Shown piece after piece: positions 1-8,973 of a DNA stretch of 64,000 nt. The DNA comes from Roseibium aggregatum IAM 12614 (lineage in GTDB: Bacteria; Pseudomonadota; Alphaproteobacteria; Rhizobiales; Stappiaceae), in the NCBI RefSeq assembly GCF_000168975.1, contig NZ_AAUW01000013.1, positions 121,947-185,946 on the forward strand, given 5' to 3'. The notes beneath the pieces were generated by a model that had not been told where the DNA came from, did no database searches, and worked only from the letters and a program-made list of their open reading frames with translations. The position numbers and the translations under genes are program-made. Every line of letters begins with the position of its first letter. Position 1 is the stretch's first letter.

Positions 1-1
1 A

Positions 2-343
2 GGCTGTTCATTGGTAACGCCGCAAGACACGTTTGGTTCTCTCCTTGAACCGACGCCGGTGTCGGTGGGCAAACCAGCATCCAAGTTGATGGCATCCGAC
101 AAATACCGGGCAGAAAGGACGCTTCAAGCCGCACTGGAAAAATCGGTTTCCGGGAATGCTCGAAGCTGGAAAAACCCGTCAAGCGGCGCAAGTGGCACCG
201 CCACGCCCCTGAAGACCTGGAAAAACAATTCGGGAGACTTCTGCCGTTCCTACCGGGAACGGATCAAACTGGCTGACGGCAACACCATCAGCCGTAGGGG
301 TGTCGCGTGCCGCACCGGCAATGCCGTCTGGAAAGCAGCCTAG
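2..343 (+). CDS. Surface-antigen-type lipoprotein, 5' partial
   Basis: The C-terminal part of a small outer-membrane lipoprotein cut by the window edge. Reading in frame from base 2 gives Gly-Cys-Ser at once, which looks like the end of a lipobox, so only the signal peptide is probably missing. The last 65 residues hold the pattern of the 17-kDa/RT0821-type surface antigen domain: a WKNPSSGASG segment, then FCRSYRERI, then GVACRTGNAVWK, with two Cys-Arg pairs. The function of this family is not well defined; it is thought to be a surface or envelope-attached protein. A TTG at base 11 could be taken as a start, but reading through to the Cys fits the family better. The stop is TAG. Confidence 0.75.
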   Translation, partial: GCSLVTPQDTFGSLLEPTPVSVGKPASKLMASDKYRAERTLQAALEKSVSGNARSWKNPSSGASGTATPLKTWKNNSGDFCRSYRERIKLADGNTISRRGVACRTGNAVWKAA

Positions 344-499
344 ACGTCGAGCATCAGCCAGCCCTGGCTGATCCGGGCTACCTTTAAGGCGCCTTGAACG
401 AACGTGCTTTTTCAATCCAACTGTAATTCGGTCGGAGCTCTCGCGGTCTTGCAAAAGCTGCCCGCAAGGTCCGGCCGGTTTCGCCAGCGCAGTCCCACC

Positions 500-1192
500 T
501 TAGAAAGTAGGCCGGTCGAACAGGGAAACACCCCTGCGCCGGAAAAAAACGATCAGCAACGCTCCGGCCACCATGCCGCCGATGTGCGCGATCCAGGCGA
601 TATCGCTGTCGGACGCAATCACCGCGTTGACGATCTGATAGACGATCCAGCCACCCAGCAGCCAGACCGCGGACAGACGCAAGGGTATCCGGCCGAGTGC
701 CAGCACCCAGACCTTCACACGCGGATGCAGCATCAGATAGGCGGCGACCACGCCTGAAACGGCGCCGGACGCCCCGATCAGCGGCACGTCCGAATTCACG
801 TCGAGCGAGGCATAGGCCAGCCCGCCGGCGATGGCGCACAGCAGATAGAAAAGGAGATACCGAAGATGCCCCACGGCATCCTCGACATTGTCGCCGAACA
901 CCCACAGGAACAGCATGTTGCCGATAAGATGCATGAAGCTGCCGTGCAGAAACGAATAGGTGACCACCGACATCCAGTCCGGCAGCACCTGCAGCTCCGG
1001 CGACAGATCCCTGATGTCGAACAGAACGACCGGTATCAGCCCGAAGGAGTAGGAAGAGGCGGCCACGGCCTGCTGCGAGCCTGCTCCCTGATACAAGAGG
1101 AAGATCAGGATATTGGCCGCAATCAGGCTGAGGTTCACGTAAGGACGGGGTACATGTACCAGCCGGTTCTGATCGTGCAGGGGAAGGAACAT
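500..1192 (-). CDS. Rhomboid family intramembrane serine protease
   Basis: A 230-residue polytopic membrane protein of the rhomboid family, which cleaves transmembrane substrates within the bilayer. The serine motif GASGAVSG lies near residue 130 and the partner histidine sits in AHIGGMVAGALL near residue 202. The typical loop segment HLIGNMLFLWVFGDN precedes them near residue 88. Hydrophobic segments are spread over the full length, starting near residue 20. It is followed upstream on the same strand by the adenosyltransferase gene with only about 35 bases between, so the two may be co-transcribed. The substrate cannot be told from sequence. Confidence 0.92.
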   Translation of the reverse strand: MFLPLHDQNRLVHVPRPYVNLSLIAANILIFLLYQGAGSQQAVAASSYSFGLIPVVLFDIRDLSPELQVLPDWMSVVTYSFLHGSFMHLIGNMLFLWVFGDNVEDAVGHLRYLLFYLLCAIAGGLAYASLDVNSDVPLIGASGAVSGVVAAYLMLHPRVKVWVLALGRIPLRLSAVWLLGGWIVYQIVNAVIASDSDIAWIAHIGGMVAGALLIVFFRRRGVSLFDRPTF

Positions 1193-1227
1193 TCAGCACC
1201 ACGCCTCCGGCAAGGGGAAGAACCGAT

Positions 1228-1803
1228 CTAGCGGTTTTTCCCGGGCACCCACAGAACGTCCTGCTCGCCCTTGTCGTTCAGGTAGCGCGAGGCGACGAAG
1301 AAATAGTCCGACAGGCGGTTCATGTAGCGCACGGCGGCCGGATTGATCTTTTCGCGCGCCGCCAGTTCCACCATCAGCCGTTCCGCCCGCCGCGAGACGG
1401 TGCGCGCAAGATGCAGATGAGCGGCCGCAGGGCTGCCGCCGGGCAGCACGAAGGAACGCAACGGCTTGAGCTCCGCGTTGAGAACGTCAATCGCCTGTTC
1501 GATGGCCGTAACCTGGGCATCGGTGATCCGGAGCGGCTCATACCCCAGATCCTCGTCCGTTTCCGGTGTCGCGAGATCGGCCCCCAGATCGAACAGGTCG
1601 TTCTGGATCCTGCCAAGCACCTGATCGACGTCCGGATCCGCCTGCCCGGTGTGAAGGCGGATCAGTCCGACCACGGAATTGGTCTCGTCGACAGTGCCGT
1701 AAGCCTCGATCCTGAGATCGCTTTTCAGACGCCGCTCGCCTGAGCCGAGCGCTGTCGTGCCGTCGTCGCCCGTCTTCGTGTAGATCTTGTTCAGAACAAC
1801 CAT
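1228..1803 (-). CDS. pduO: PduO-type cob(I)alamin adenosyltransferase
   Basis: Transfers the adenosyl group of ATP to cob(I)alamin to make coenzyme B12 (adenosylcobalamin). The 191-residue protein begins with the family signature KIYTKTGDDGTTALGSG, followed by the conserved GTVDETNS segment near residue 37 and by the SFVLPGGSPAAAHLHLART and RRAERLM segments near residues 115-140. Length is normal for a single-domain PduO-type enzyme. It probably serves a B12-dependent mutase or reductase encoded elsewhere. No cobalamin riboswitch was recognised upstream. Confidence 0.95.
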   Translation of the reverse strand: MVVLNKIYTKTGDDGTTALGSGERRLKSDLRIEAYGTVDETNSVVGLIRLHTGQADPDVDQVLGRIQNDLFDLGADLATPETDEDLGYEPLRITDAQVTAIEQAIDVLNAELKPLRSFVLPGGSPAAAHLHLARTVSRRAERLMVELAAREKINPAAVRYMNRLSDYFFVASRYLNDKGEQDVLWVPGKNR

Positions 1804-1856
1804 TGTGTCCCTGTCCCTCCAGTATGATCCGGTTGTTTTGGCTTGGGGTGTGGACC

Positions 1857-2054
1857 CTAGTGGCCGGTTCCGAAAAAGTAGAGACCGCCCATCACCAGCA
1901 CAATCACCAGAAACTGAAGGCCGACACGCCAGCGCATCAGAAGCTGCGAGCGATTGGCCGATCCCTGCCGGAACATGTTCCAGATGCCGAGCAGCAGCAC
2001 CAGGGCAACTGCGGCCATGCCTACGGGGATGAGAAAATTAATCAGATCTGCCAT
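1857..2054 (-). CDS. HIG1-domain (twin transmembrane) protein
   Basis: A 65-residue protein with two membrane helices (about residues 5-25 and 44-60) separated by a short basic loop containing SQLLMRWRVGLQ. That loop is the conserved core of bacterial HIG1/twin-transmembrane proteins, relatives of mitochondrial Rcf1-type factors associated with respiratory complex IV. A role in the respiratory chain is inferred from the family only. It lies just upstream of the adenosyltransferase gene on the same strand. Confidence 0.8.
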   Translation of the reverse strand: MADLINFLIPVGMAAVALVLLLGIWNMFRQGSANRSQLLMRWRVGLQFLVIVLVMGGLYFFGTGH

Positions 2055-2106
2055 TTCGTGTTCCTTGTTTCACCGCTGTCCGGCGCACTCACCGGTCGGC
2101 AGGCAG

Positions 2107-2982
2107 CTATTCCTCACCGTCTGCGGCCCAGATGCAGAACCGGTCCAGCAGGCCAACCGGCAACACCCTTCTGGCCACCGCCATGACGGTGGTGGGAATT
2201 GTGACATGATAGCGCGCCTTCGGCCGTTTTGCTTCCACCGCATGAACCAGCCGTTTGACAACGGCCTCCGGTTGCAGCTTGAACGGCCCGGGCTCACCCG
2301 CTTCCATCCGGATGCGGCGCTTCTCGTAGACCTTACGATAATGCGACGCCTGCAGACCATCCTCGCCGATCCAGCGATCAAAATTCGCCAGCGCGTTTTG
2401 TGTGAACCTAGTATCGATCGGTCCCGGCTCGATCAGGCTGACATGAACCCCAGTCCCCTTCAACTCCTGCCGAAGCGTGTCGGAATAGCCTTCGAGCGCG
2501 AATTTGGAAGCCGTATAGGCGCCGCGGTACTTGAGCGCCACCAGACCCAGCACGGACGAACACTGAACGATCCGGCCGAACCTGTTGGCGCGCATGGCGG
2601 GCACCAGTCGGCGCGTAAGATCGTGCCAGCCAATGAAATTTGCCTCGAAAAGCGACCTCATTGCCTCCGTCGGCAGGTCTTCCAAAGCTCCGGGAACCGC
2701 ATAGGCACCATTGTTGAACACAGCGCTCAGCTCGCCGTCCGTCCGTTGCAAAACCTCGCCCGCGGTCGCCTCGATGCTGGCGGCGTCTTCATAGTCCAGG
2801 CGGAAGGTTTCGAATCCAAGATCGCTCAACAGGTCGATGTCGGCCTGCCTCCGGGCCGTTGCAAACACGCGCCAGTTACGGCCGCGCATGATATGAGCTG
2901 CGCACAGACCAATGCCGGAGGAACACCCCGTAATCAATATCGACCGGTAGGCGGAAAAACTCTCCGGATTGGCAATCATCAA
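2107..2982 (-). CDS. SDR family NAD(P)-dependent oxidoreductase
   Basis: A classical short-chain dehydrogenase/reductase of 291 residues. The cofactor motif TGCSSGIG lies near residue 19, the NNGAYAVPG segment near residue 89, and the catalytic Tyr and Lys are in YTASKFALEGYSD near residue 155. The C-terminal 90 residues are basic and variable, as in the YbbO-like or retinol-dehydrogenase-like SDR groups, so the substrate is unknown. It lies about 50 bases upstream of the HIG1 gene on the same strand. Two adjacent Met codons open the frame, so the start could be three bases later. Confidence 0.9.
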   Translation of the reverse strand: MMIANPESFSAYRSILITGCSSGIGLCAAHIMRGRNWRVFATARRQADIDLLSDLGFETFRLDYEDAASIEATAGEVLQRTDGELSAVFNNGAYAVPGALEDLPTEAMRSLFEANFIGWHDLTRRLVPAMRANRFGRIVQCSSVLGLVALKYRGAYTASKFALEGYSDTLRQELKGTGVHVSLIEPGPIDTRFTQNALANFDRWIGEDGLQASHYRKVYEKRRIRMEAGEPGPFKLQPEAVVKRLVHAVEAKRPKARYHVTIPTTVMAVARRVLPVGLLDRFCIWAADGEE

Positions 2983-3025
2983 ACGGTAATCCTGCGGAGT
3001 GTGAGACGATCCGAATCCACTCCTA

Positions 3026-4264
3026 TCAGATAGGTTCGCCGGAAAGCAATTTCGGCACAGGTCCGGCGAACCCGGCGGCTTCCTTGATGAACTGGGTTTT
3101 CAGGCCAGGCATCCTGTCGACCAGGCCAAGTCCGAAGTCACGCACCGCGCGCAATACGTCATTGTCATTGGAGAACAGTCGATTGAGCACATCGGTGACG
3201 ACGCCCATCTGGAACGTGTCGAACCGGCGCCAGCGCTGATAGCGTTCCAGAACATCGAACGCACCGAGATCCTGCCCCAGACGCCGGGCGTTGACCAGAA
3301 CTTCGGCCAGCGCCGCGACATCCTTGAAGCCGAGATTGAGCCCTTGGCCCGCAATCGGATGAATGCCGTGCGCGGCATCGCCGATCAGGGCGAAGCGAGG
3401 CTTGACGAAATCACGCGCCAGCTTCAGCCCGAGCGGATAGGCGCGGCGCGGACCATCGAGTTCCAGCGTGCCGAGGTGATGGCCGAACCGGCGCTCCAAC
3501 TCCAGTTCGAAGGTAAAGTCATCAGACCGCACAAGCCGGTCGGCGTCGGCTGTCTTTTCCGTCCAGACCAGCGACGACCGGTTGCCCGGCAGCGGCAGGA
3601 TGGCGAAGGGCCCGGCGGGCAGGAAATGCTCCTCCGCCCGGCCATTGTGCGGCCGTTCATGCTTCACCGTGGTTACGATACCCGACTGGCCGTAGTCCCA
3701 GTTGACCGTGCGAATTCCGGCAAGGTCGCGCAACCGGGAGCGCACGCCGTCGGCCGCCACAAGCAGCCGGCTTTTCAACAGCGCGCCGTCTTCCAGCGTC
3801 AGTTCCACATGATCGGGGTGACTGCGGAAAGAATCCGCAGTGCCTGGCGCAAAAAAGATCACACCAAGCGCCTTGGCCGCCTTGTAGAGCGCCGGCATCA
3901 TCACGCCGTTCGGCATCATGTGGGCAAAGGGTTCGCCCTCCGTCGCTTCACCGCCAAAGGTCAGAAACACCGGCCGGACCGCGTCGCGAAGCTTGCTGTC
4001 GGTGACGATCATTTCGTTGATCGGCTGAGCCTCGCCATCAATCTTCTGCCAGATGCCGAGCTGCGACAGCATGCGCGAAGCCGCCGCTGCGATGGCCGAG
4101 GCGCGGGGATCCTTGTGCAGATCTTCCATCGGCTTCGGGTCGACGACGGCACATGTGAGGCTGGCATCGCCCTGCTTGAGCGCCACCGCCAGCGACAGAC
4201 CGACATAACCGCCGCCTGCTATCACGACATCGAACATGTCCGGGACGCTTTTTTTTCTCGCCAT
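3026..4264 (-). CDS. UbiH/UbiF/COQ6-family FAD-dependent hydroxylase
   Basis: A flavin monooxygenase of the ubiquinone-biosynthesis hydroxylase family (412 residues), which adds a ring hydroxyl group to a polyprenylated quinone precursor. The FAD-binding GGGYVGLSLA motif lies near residue 17, the DG motif segment AADGVRSRLR near residue 170, and the second FAD motif GDAAHGIHPIAGQGLNLG near residue 292. Which ring position it hydroxylates cannot be told from sequence; alphaproteobacteria often use the related UbiL or UbiH. It is divergent from the thioesterase gene across a short gap that should hold both promoters. Confidence 0.88.
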   Translation of the reverse strand: MARKKSVPDMFDVVIAGGGYVGLSLAVALKQGDASLTCAVVDPKPMEDLHKDPRASAIAAAASRMLSQLGIWQKIDGEAQPINEMIVTDSKLRDAVRPVFLTFGGEATEGEPFAHMMPNGVMMPALYKAAKALGVIFFAPGTADSFRSHPDHVELTLEDGALLKSRLLVAADGVRSRLRDLAGIRTVNWDYGQSGIVTTVKHERPHNGRAEEHFLPAGPFAILPLPGNRSSLVWTEKTADADRLVRSDDFTFELELERRFGHHLGTLELDGPRRAYPLGLKLARDFVKPRFALIGDAAHGIHPIAGQGLNLGFKDVAALAEVLVNARRLGQDLGAFDVLERYQRWRRFDTFQMGVVTDVLNRLFSNDNDVLRAVRDFGLGLVDRMPGLKTQFIKEAAGFAGPVPKLLSGEPI

Positions 4265-4398
4265 CGTCTTCTACTCCTTGCCTTCGGTTTCCCTAAAGGC
4301 ATCTTGACTTTAACGTCAACTGCCGTCCAAGAGTGCGGGGCCGGGCTGCCATGGCCCGAGCCAAATCACCTGCCGTCTATCTAACAGGGATCGCGCCG

Positions 4399-5265
4399 AT
4401 GAACACGGCTATTGATACTCTTCTTCAGATACTTGACCTGGAACCGCTGGAACGCAACCTGTTCCGTGGTCGCAGCCCGCAGGTCGGCTGGCAACGCGTC
4501 TTCGGGGGGCAGGTGATCGGCCAGGCGCTGGTCGCGGCCTCTCGCACGGTGGTGGAAGACAGGCACGTTCATTCCCTGCACGGCTACTTCCTGAGACCCG
4601 GCGACCCGGCCGTGCCGATTATCTATGAAGTCGACCGCATCCGCGACGGCGGCAGCTTCACCACACGGCGCGTGGTCGCGATCCAGCACGGCGAAGCGAT
4701 CTTTTCCATGTCTGCGTCCTTCCAGGTGCGGGAAGAGGGGCTGGAGCACCAGATCGACATGCCGGACGTTCCGGCGCCCGACGACCTGCCGAGCGAACAG
4801 GAGCTGAAGGAAAAATTCCTGTCGATGGCCCCGGAAAACATCCGCCGCTACTGGGAACGCGAACGGCCGATCGAGATGCGCCCGGTCGATATGACCCATT
4901 ACTTCAGCAAGAAGCCCCTGCCGCCGCAGCAATATGTCTGGGTGCGGGCAAGCGGGCCGCTGCCGGATGACGAGCGCATGCATCAGTGCGTGCTCGCCTA
5001 TGCCTCCGACATGACCCTTCTGGACACTTCGCTGTTTCCCCATGGCACGTCCGTCTTCAGCCCGAAGATCCAGGCGGCCAGCCTCGACCATGCCATGTGG
5101 TTCCACCGTCCGTTCCGAGCAGACGAATGGCTGCTCTACGCCACCGACAGCACCTCGTCCTCCGGTTCGCGCGGCATGAACCGCGGATCTCTCTTCACCA
5201 GAGACGGCATCCTGATCGCCTCGACCGCGCAGGAAGGGTTGATCCGGTTGCGCAAGAAAGATTGA
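4399..5265 (+). CDS. tesB: Acyl-CoA thioesterase II
   Basis: Hydrolyses fatty acyl-CoA esters to free fatty acid and CoA. The 288-residue protein is a double hot-dog TesB: the N-terminal half has GGQVIGQALVAASRTV and HSLHGYFLRPGDP (residues about 37-75), and the C-terminal half ends with SGSRGMNRGSLFTRDG and the typical STAQEGLIR tail. The start at 4399 was chosen because the family begins near the LLQILDLEPLE segment; the open frame continues 22 codons further upstream without homology. It is transcribed away from the hydroxylase gene. A dispersed palindromic repeat follows about 50 bases after the stop. Confidence 0.95.
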   Translation: MNTAIDTLLQILDLEPLERNLFRGRSPQVGWQRVFGGQVIGQALVAASRTVVEDRHVHSLHGYFLRPGDPAVPIIYEVDRIRDGGSFTTRRVVAIQHGEAIFSMSASFQVREEGLEHQIDMPDVPAPDDLPSEQELKEKFLSMAPENIRRYWERERPIEMRPVDMTHYFSKKPLPPQQYVWVRASGPLPDDERMHQCVLAYASDMTLLDTSLFPHGTSVFSPKIQAASLDHAMWFHRPFRADEWLLYATDSTSSSGSRGMNRGSLFTRDGILIASTAQEGLIRLRKKD

Positions 5266-5317
5266 GTTTCCGGGACGATGGTACAGTCACCGCTGGCTGC
5301 CACTCAAAACCCCAAAG

Positions 5318-5331
5318 CCTCATCCTGAGGA
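5318..5331. repeat. Dispersed palindromic repeat, copy 1
   Basis: CCTCATCCTGAGGA, a short palindromic core lying between the convergent tesB and CobW-type genes. The same 14-mer, or its complement, recurs at four other places in this window, always outside genes. Confidence 0.7.
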
Positions 5332-5373
5332 GGGATCCCTTTGGAAAGCACCGGCGTATTGTGGGTCTGCCGC

Positions 5374-6591
5374 CTACCTCACCGGGCTTGTAAACCCCGA
5401 CACCGCCAACGGATTATCGGTCAAGGCCTGGTGGTCCGGCGTGTCGGGCAGCAAGGCACCCGAGAAAGCTTCGAACATGCGCCGGACGAACCCTTCCGGC
5501 AGGTCCCTGGTGATGAAAACCATTCGCGTGCGCCGGTCCTGATCCGGCCAGGCTTCGAGCGTTGCCGGCGGATGAAAGACGTGCTGGACGCCGTGGATCA
5601 CCACGGGCCGCTCAGGGTCTTCGGCCAGTTGCACGATGCCCTTGACGCGAAGCAGTTTCGGGCCGTGTGCCGAACGCAGCAGATCAAGAAACATTTCCAG
5701 CGCGGACGCCGGCACCGGGCGGTCTGTCGACAGGGTAAAGGCCCGGATGGCATCGCTGTGCCGGTTCACATCGTGGGCATGATCATGATGGTGGCCGTGA
5801 TGCTCCCCGTGCGAATGGCCATGCGCGTGATCATGGCCGTGATGGTGGTTATGCTGCTGGTCTTCATAGGCTTCCGCGTTCAGCCAGGCAGCCACGTCCG
5901 GGATCTTGGTCCTGGGATCATAAAGACCAGCGTTGAAAAGATTTTCCACCGTCGCATCATCCGCCTGCGCCTCCAGCCGGCGGGCACCCGGATTGAGTTG
6001 CTGCAAACGTTGCTTGAGCGCTTCGAAAGAGGCGTGCGCCTCATCGCCGTCCAGCAGGTCGGTCTTGGTGAAGACCAGCCGGTCGGCAACTGCGGCCTGT
6101 TTGCGCGCTTCCTCGTGATTGTCGAGCGTCGACAGGCCGTTGACCGCATCCACCAGCGTGATCACGCTGTCGAGCCGGTAGCGCATCACCAGATAGGGAT
6201 GCAGCATGACCGTGTGCAGGATCGGCGCCGGGTCCGCCAGACCCGTCGTCTCGATGATCACCCGGTTGAGTCTGTCCATCCGGCCGTTGTCGAGCCGGCG
6301 CAGGAGATTTTCCAGCGTGGTGACCAGATCGCCGCGAATGGTGCAGCACAGGCAACCGGAGGCAAGCTCCACAATGCCGTCGCCAGCCTGATCGACAAAC
6401 AGGTGATCGAGCCCGATCTCGCCGAATTCGTTGATGATGACCGCCGTGTCCGCCATCGACGGATCCTTCAGGATCCGGTTGAGCAGCGTCGTCTTGCCTG
6501 ACCCCAGAAAGCCCGTCAGGACGGACAGGGGAATGGGGGGCTTCGGACCCTTGGGTTTTTGTCCTTCGGAAACCGGTGTCGGCGAGGCCAT
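5374..6591 (-). CDS. CobW/COG0523-family GTPase, putative metal chaperone
   Basis: A G3E-family P-loop GTPase of 405 residues that probably delivers zinc or another metal to target proteins. The G1 motif TGFLGSGKTTLL is near residue 23, followed by INEFGEIGLDH, the metal-binding SGCLCC motif near residue 78, ETTGLADP and TKTDLLD. A linker around residues 240-275 has over a dozen histidines in HGHDHAHGHSHGEHHGHH-type runs, and a CobW C-terminal domain follows. The start at 6591 is preceded by GGAG six bases upstream; an upstream in-frame ATG lacks this. The exact metal is not certain. Adenosylcobalamin synthesis is an alternative family role, but the true CobW is usually among cob genes. Confidence 0.9.
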   Translation of the reverse strand: MASPTPVSEGQKPKGPKPPIPLSVLTGFLGSGKTTLLNRILKDPSMADTAVIINEFGEIGLDHLFVDQAGDGIVELASGCLCCTIRGDLVTTLENLLRRLDNGRMDRLNRVIIETTGLADPAPILHTVMLHPYLVMRYRLDSVITLVDAVNGLSTLDNHEEARKQAAVADRLVFTKTDLLDGDEAHASFEALKQRLQQLNPGARRLEAQADDATVENLFNAGLYDPRTKIPDVAAWLNAEAYEDQQHNHHHGHDHAHGHSHGEHHGHHHDHAHDVNRHSDAIRAFTLSTDRPVPASALEMFLDLLRSAHGPKLLRVKGIVQLAEDPERPVVIHGVQHVFHPPATLEAWPDQDRRTRMVFITRDLPEGFVRRMFEAFSGALLPDTPDHQALTDNPLAVSGFTSPVR

Positions 6592-6735
6592 GGTTTGTCT
6601 CCAGATGCATTTGCCGTTCCTGGATCGGACCCGGCTGCCTTTCCGAAGACACATAGGCAGAAAGGCGGGTCAGCGCAAATGCTGCTCCCGCCACCTCGGC
6701 TTGTTCATTTGAAAAATTGTCCGGCGAGCGCCGAA

Positions 6736-7095
6736 TCAGCCCGCGTTGAGGACGATGTCTTCTTCTTCGGAGGCCGCTTCGGCGTCCTTCTTGTCCATCG
6801 CGATGATCTTCTTGTCCGCATCATCCTCGGACAGGGTCATCGGGGTCAGATCCTGGACGATATCCGCTTCCCCAGCTTCCAGCTCCGCTTCGTCGTCGGC
6901 GTCAGCCTCGAACTCGAAGTCGTCCGCTTCGTCTTCCGCCTCGACATCGACGACAAGCCGGACGGCCTCGGCCGCCTTTCGCAAGGTGGCGATCACATGG
7001 TCGACCGAAACCCCTTCCTCCAGTTGATTGGCGGAAAGCTCAGCAAGGCTGGCAAGAGCTCGGATGGTGGCGGTGGATCTCGGTTCAATCATCAT
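6736..7095 (-). CDS. Hypothetical acidic protein
   Basis: A small protein (about 119 residues) with a compact N-terminal helix-like segment (ALASLAELSANQLEEG, then VIATLRKAAEAVRL) followed by a very acidic second half dominated by Glu, Asp and Ala. No family was recognised. A purine-rich GAGAGA lies before the chosen Met; a more upstream Met would add a basic 16-residue leader that looks unlike a protein. It precedes the CobW-type gene on the same strand with about 145 bases between. Codon use is like its neighbours. Low complexity makes its reality less certain than the other genes here. Confidence 0.55.
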   Translation of the reverse strand: MMIEPRSTATIRALASLAELSANQLEEGVSVDHVIATLRKAAEAVRLVVDVEAEDEADDFEFEADADDEAELEAGEADIVQDLTPMTLSEDDADKKIIAMDKKDAEAASEEEDIVLNAG

Positions 7096-7276
7096 GCGAT
7101 CTCTCGACCTGTTGTACCGGCATATTCTGTGCCGCAGAGGCATTTTGACATCCGGCAGGGAGCACGCCTTTGCCAGAAAAATGCTTACTTCAGTGTTAAG
7201 GAGTAGCGTAAATAAAAGGTTAATCTCGGTAACCGAAACGCTATACCACCGGCACAGTCAGAGATCTGATGTCGAT

Positions 7277-8710
7277 TTACTTGCGGGGACTTGGCGAGGG
7301 AACCGGAACGGTGAAGTCCAGGCCCTTGCGGAAGATCGAACCGGGCGACGACTTGGACAGGTCAGCGGCCGCACCCGGGCGGGCCGCACCATCCCCGGTC
7401 TGCGGAATTGCGCCTGCCGCCTTCGCATCGGCGGTGAACTGCATCTTGGCACGGATTTCGTTTTCCGCACGCCGCACGGGATTGGCAACCGGCAGCGGCA
7501 CGTCTTCCAAAGCTATATCCTCGCCCGCAATCGCTGCTACCGCTTCGTCAGCCGCACCGGCAGGAACCGTACCCGGACTGGCGGAAGGCGACCCTTTCGG
7601 GTTGCCGAGACCGACATCCAGCGGACGGTAGGCGATCCGGCGCGGGCCGAGGGTGCGATCCAGGATCTTGACCCAGTCCGGCTTGCCGTTGGACAACATG
7701 AAACCGCTGTCGTCCAGCTTGTCTTCGTCGGATTTGTTGGCCTTGGCGAAAAACAGGAAACCGCCCTGCTTTTCCTTTTCCATGTCGAACCGGGCCATAT
7801 AGCCCTTCGGACCCGGGCTCTTGTTGCGCCGGCAATATCCGTCGGCAGGCGGATTGCCGGAGGAGCCCGTAAGGCTGGCAATGCTGCGTCCGCCACGCTT
7901 GCGGAAACCTTCGTCAAAGAGCTGCCGGGCAAACGCCGTGCGCTCCAGACCCGAACCGGCACCGAGGATGATCGCGATCAGCGTCTTGTTGCCCCGCGTT
8001 GCGGAGGCGGCAACATTGTACCCGGAATTGCAGATGTAGCCGGTCTTCATGCCGTTGGCTCCGGGCACGCGCAACAGAAACTCGCGGTTGGCGGACCGCA
8101 GCGTCTTCTTGCCGAAGCGGATTCCGGGATGGTCGTAAAAGTTGCGGGCCTCTGGAAAATCCCGGCGCAGTGCCAGGGCCAGAATGGCAAGGTCGCGCGC
8201 CGTGGTCACCTGACGGTTGTCGGGCAGGCCGTGCGGATTATAAAAGCGGGTGTTGGTCATCCCGAGGCGCTGAGCTTCCACATTCATCATGGCGATGAAA
8301 CCGGCTTCAGATCCTCCGATCGCCTCACCGAGTGCAACCGCAACATCGTTTGCCGACTTGATCAGAATGATTTTCAAAGCCGTGTCGACGGTGAACCGCG
8401 TCCCGACCTTGAACCCCATCTTGCTGGGTGGTTCGGCCGCCGAGTTCTTGGATTGCACCACGGCGCTGTCGAGTGAGGCACGGCCTTCGCGGATGGCCTT
8501 GAAGGTGACGTAAGCGGTCATGAGCTTGGTAAGCGAGGCCGGATACCACTTGCGCGTGGCGTTTTCCTCTTCGATCACGGCGCCGGAACTTGCATCGATC
8601 AGGACATAGGCACCTATATCCGCCCGCGCCTGGCCAATGGCCAGACTCATCACAAGAGCGGTTACGGTCAGACATACGGAAGTCAGGCGGCCAAACGGGC
8701 TTAAAAACAC
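7277..8710 (-). CDS. Serine-type D-Ala-D-Ala carboxypeptidase (PBP5/6-like)
   Basis: Removes the terminal D-Ala from peptidoglycan stem peptides in the periplasm. The 477-residue protein starts with a signal peptide ending near ALA/ADIG at residue 31. The three penicillin-binding motifs are present: SLTK (residues 59-62), SAN near residue 119 and KTG near residue 217. The region after about residue 280 is Pro/Ala/Gly-rich and longer than in E. coli DacA, with a SPOR-like or linker character that was not resolved. The start codon is GTG; it is the choice that gives a complete signal peptide. Transcribed away from the urease operon. Confidence 0.93.
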   Translation of the reverse strand: MFLSPFGRLTSVCLTVTALVMSLAIGQARADIGAYVLIDASSGAVIEEENATRKWYPASLTKLMTAYVTFKAIREGRASLDSAVVQSKNSAAEPPSKMGFKVGTRFTVDTALKIILIKSANDVAVALGEAIGGSEAGFIAMMNVEAQRLGMTNTRFYNPHGLPDNRQVTTARDLAILALALRRDFPEARNFYDHPGIRFGKKTLRSANREFLLRVPGANGMKTGYICNSGYNVAASATRGNKTLIAIILGAGSGLERTAFARQLFDEGFRKRGGRSIASLTGSSGNPPADGYCRRNKSPGPKGYMARFDMEKEKQGGFLFFAKANKSDEDKLDDSGFMLSNGKPDWVKILDRTLGPRRIAYRPLDVGLGNPKGSPSASPGTVPAGAADEAVAAIAGEDIALEDVPLPVANPVRRAENEIRAKMQFTADAKAAGAIPQTGDGAARPGAAADLSKSSPGSIFRKGLDFTVPVPSPSPRK

Positions 8711-8956
8711 GGTTTCCCTCGCTTGTCATCCGTCGGATGACACGTCGCAATTGGGCAGTGGCAGTATGAATAGCTGCTGTTCTCTTAAAAAACCGGAACA
8801 TGACGGCGAGAGCAAGTCCTTCCTGAAAGCCGCTCCACGCCAATCTTTCTTGCATTTGCCTTATTTTTGAGCAACTTTTACGGGCAGACATTGATAAGCT
8901 TCGGGAAACAGGGCCTTTTTTGCGCCGGTGCCGTCCTGCATTTCCAAATGCCGGCC

Positions 8957-8973
8957 TTGGCCCGGCTCTTGCT
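8957..8973 (+). promoter_or_regulatory. Probable sigma-54 (-24/-12) promoter for the urease operon
   Basis: TTGGCCCGGCTCTTGCT matches the RpoN consensus YTGGCACG-N4-TTGCW with one mismatch, and keeps the invariant GG and GC exactly ten bases apart. Transcription would start about 100 bases before ureD. The rest of the 375-base gap between the carboxypeptidase and ureD holds no gene that can be supported. A nitrogen-controlled (NtrC) urease operon is common in proteobacteria. No clear NtrC site was found, so this is a strong sequence match without activator evidence. Confidence 0.55.

Noticed and set aside
179..454. Minus-strand frame overlapping the surface-antigen gene
   Set aside because: The opposite strand encodes a recognisable surface-antigen domain; this frame has none.
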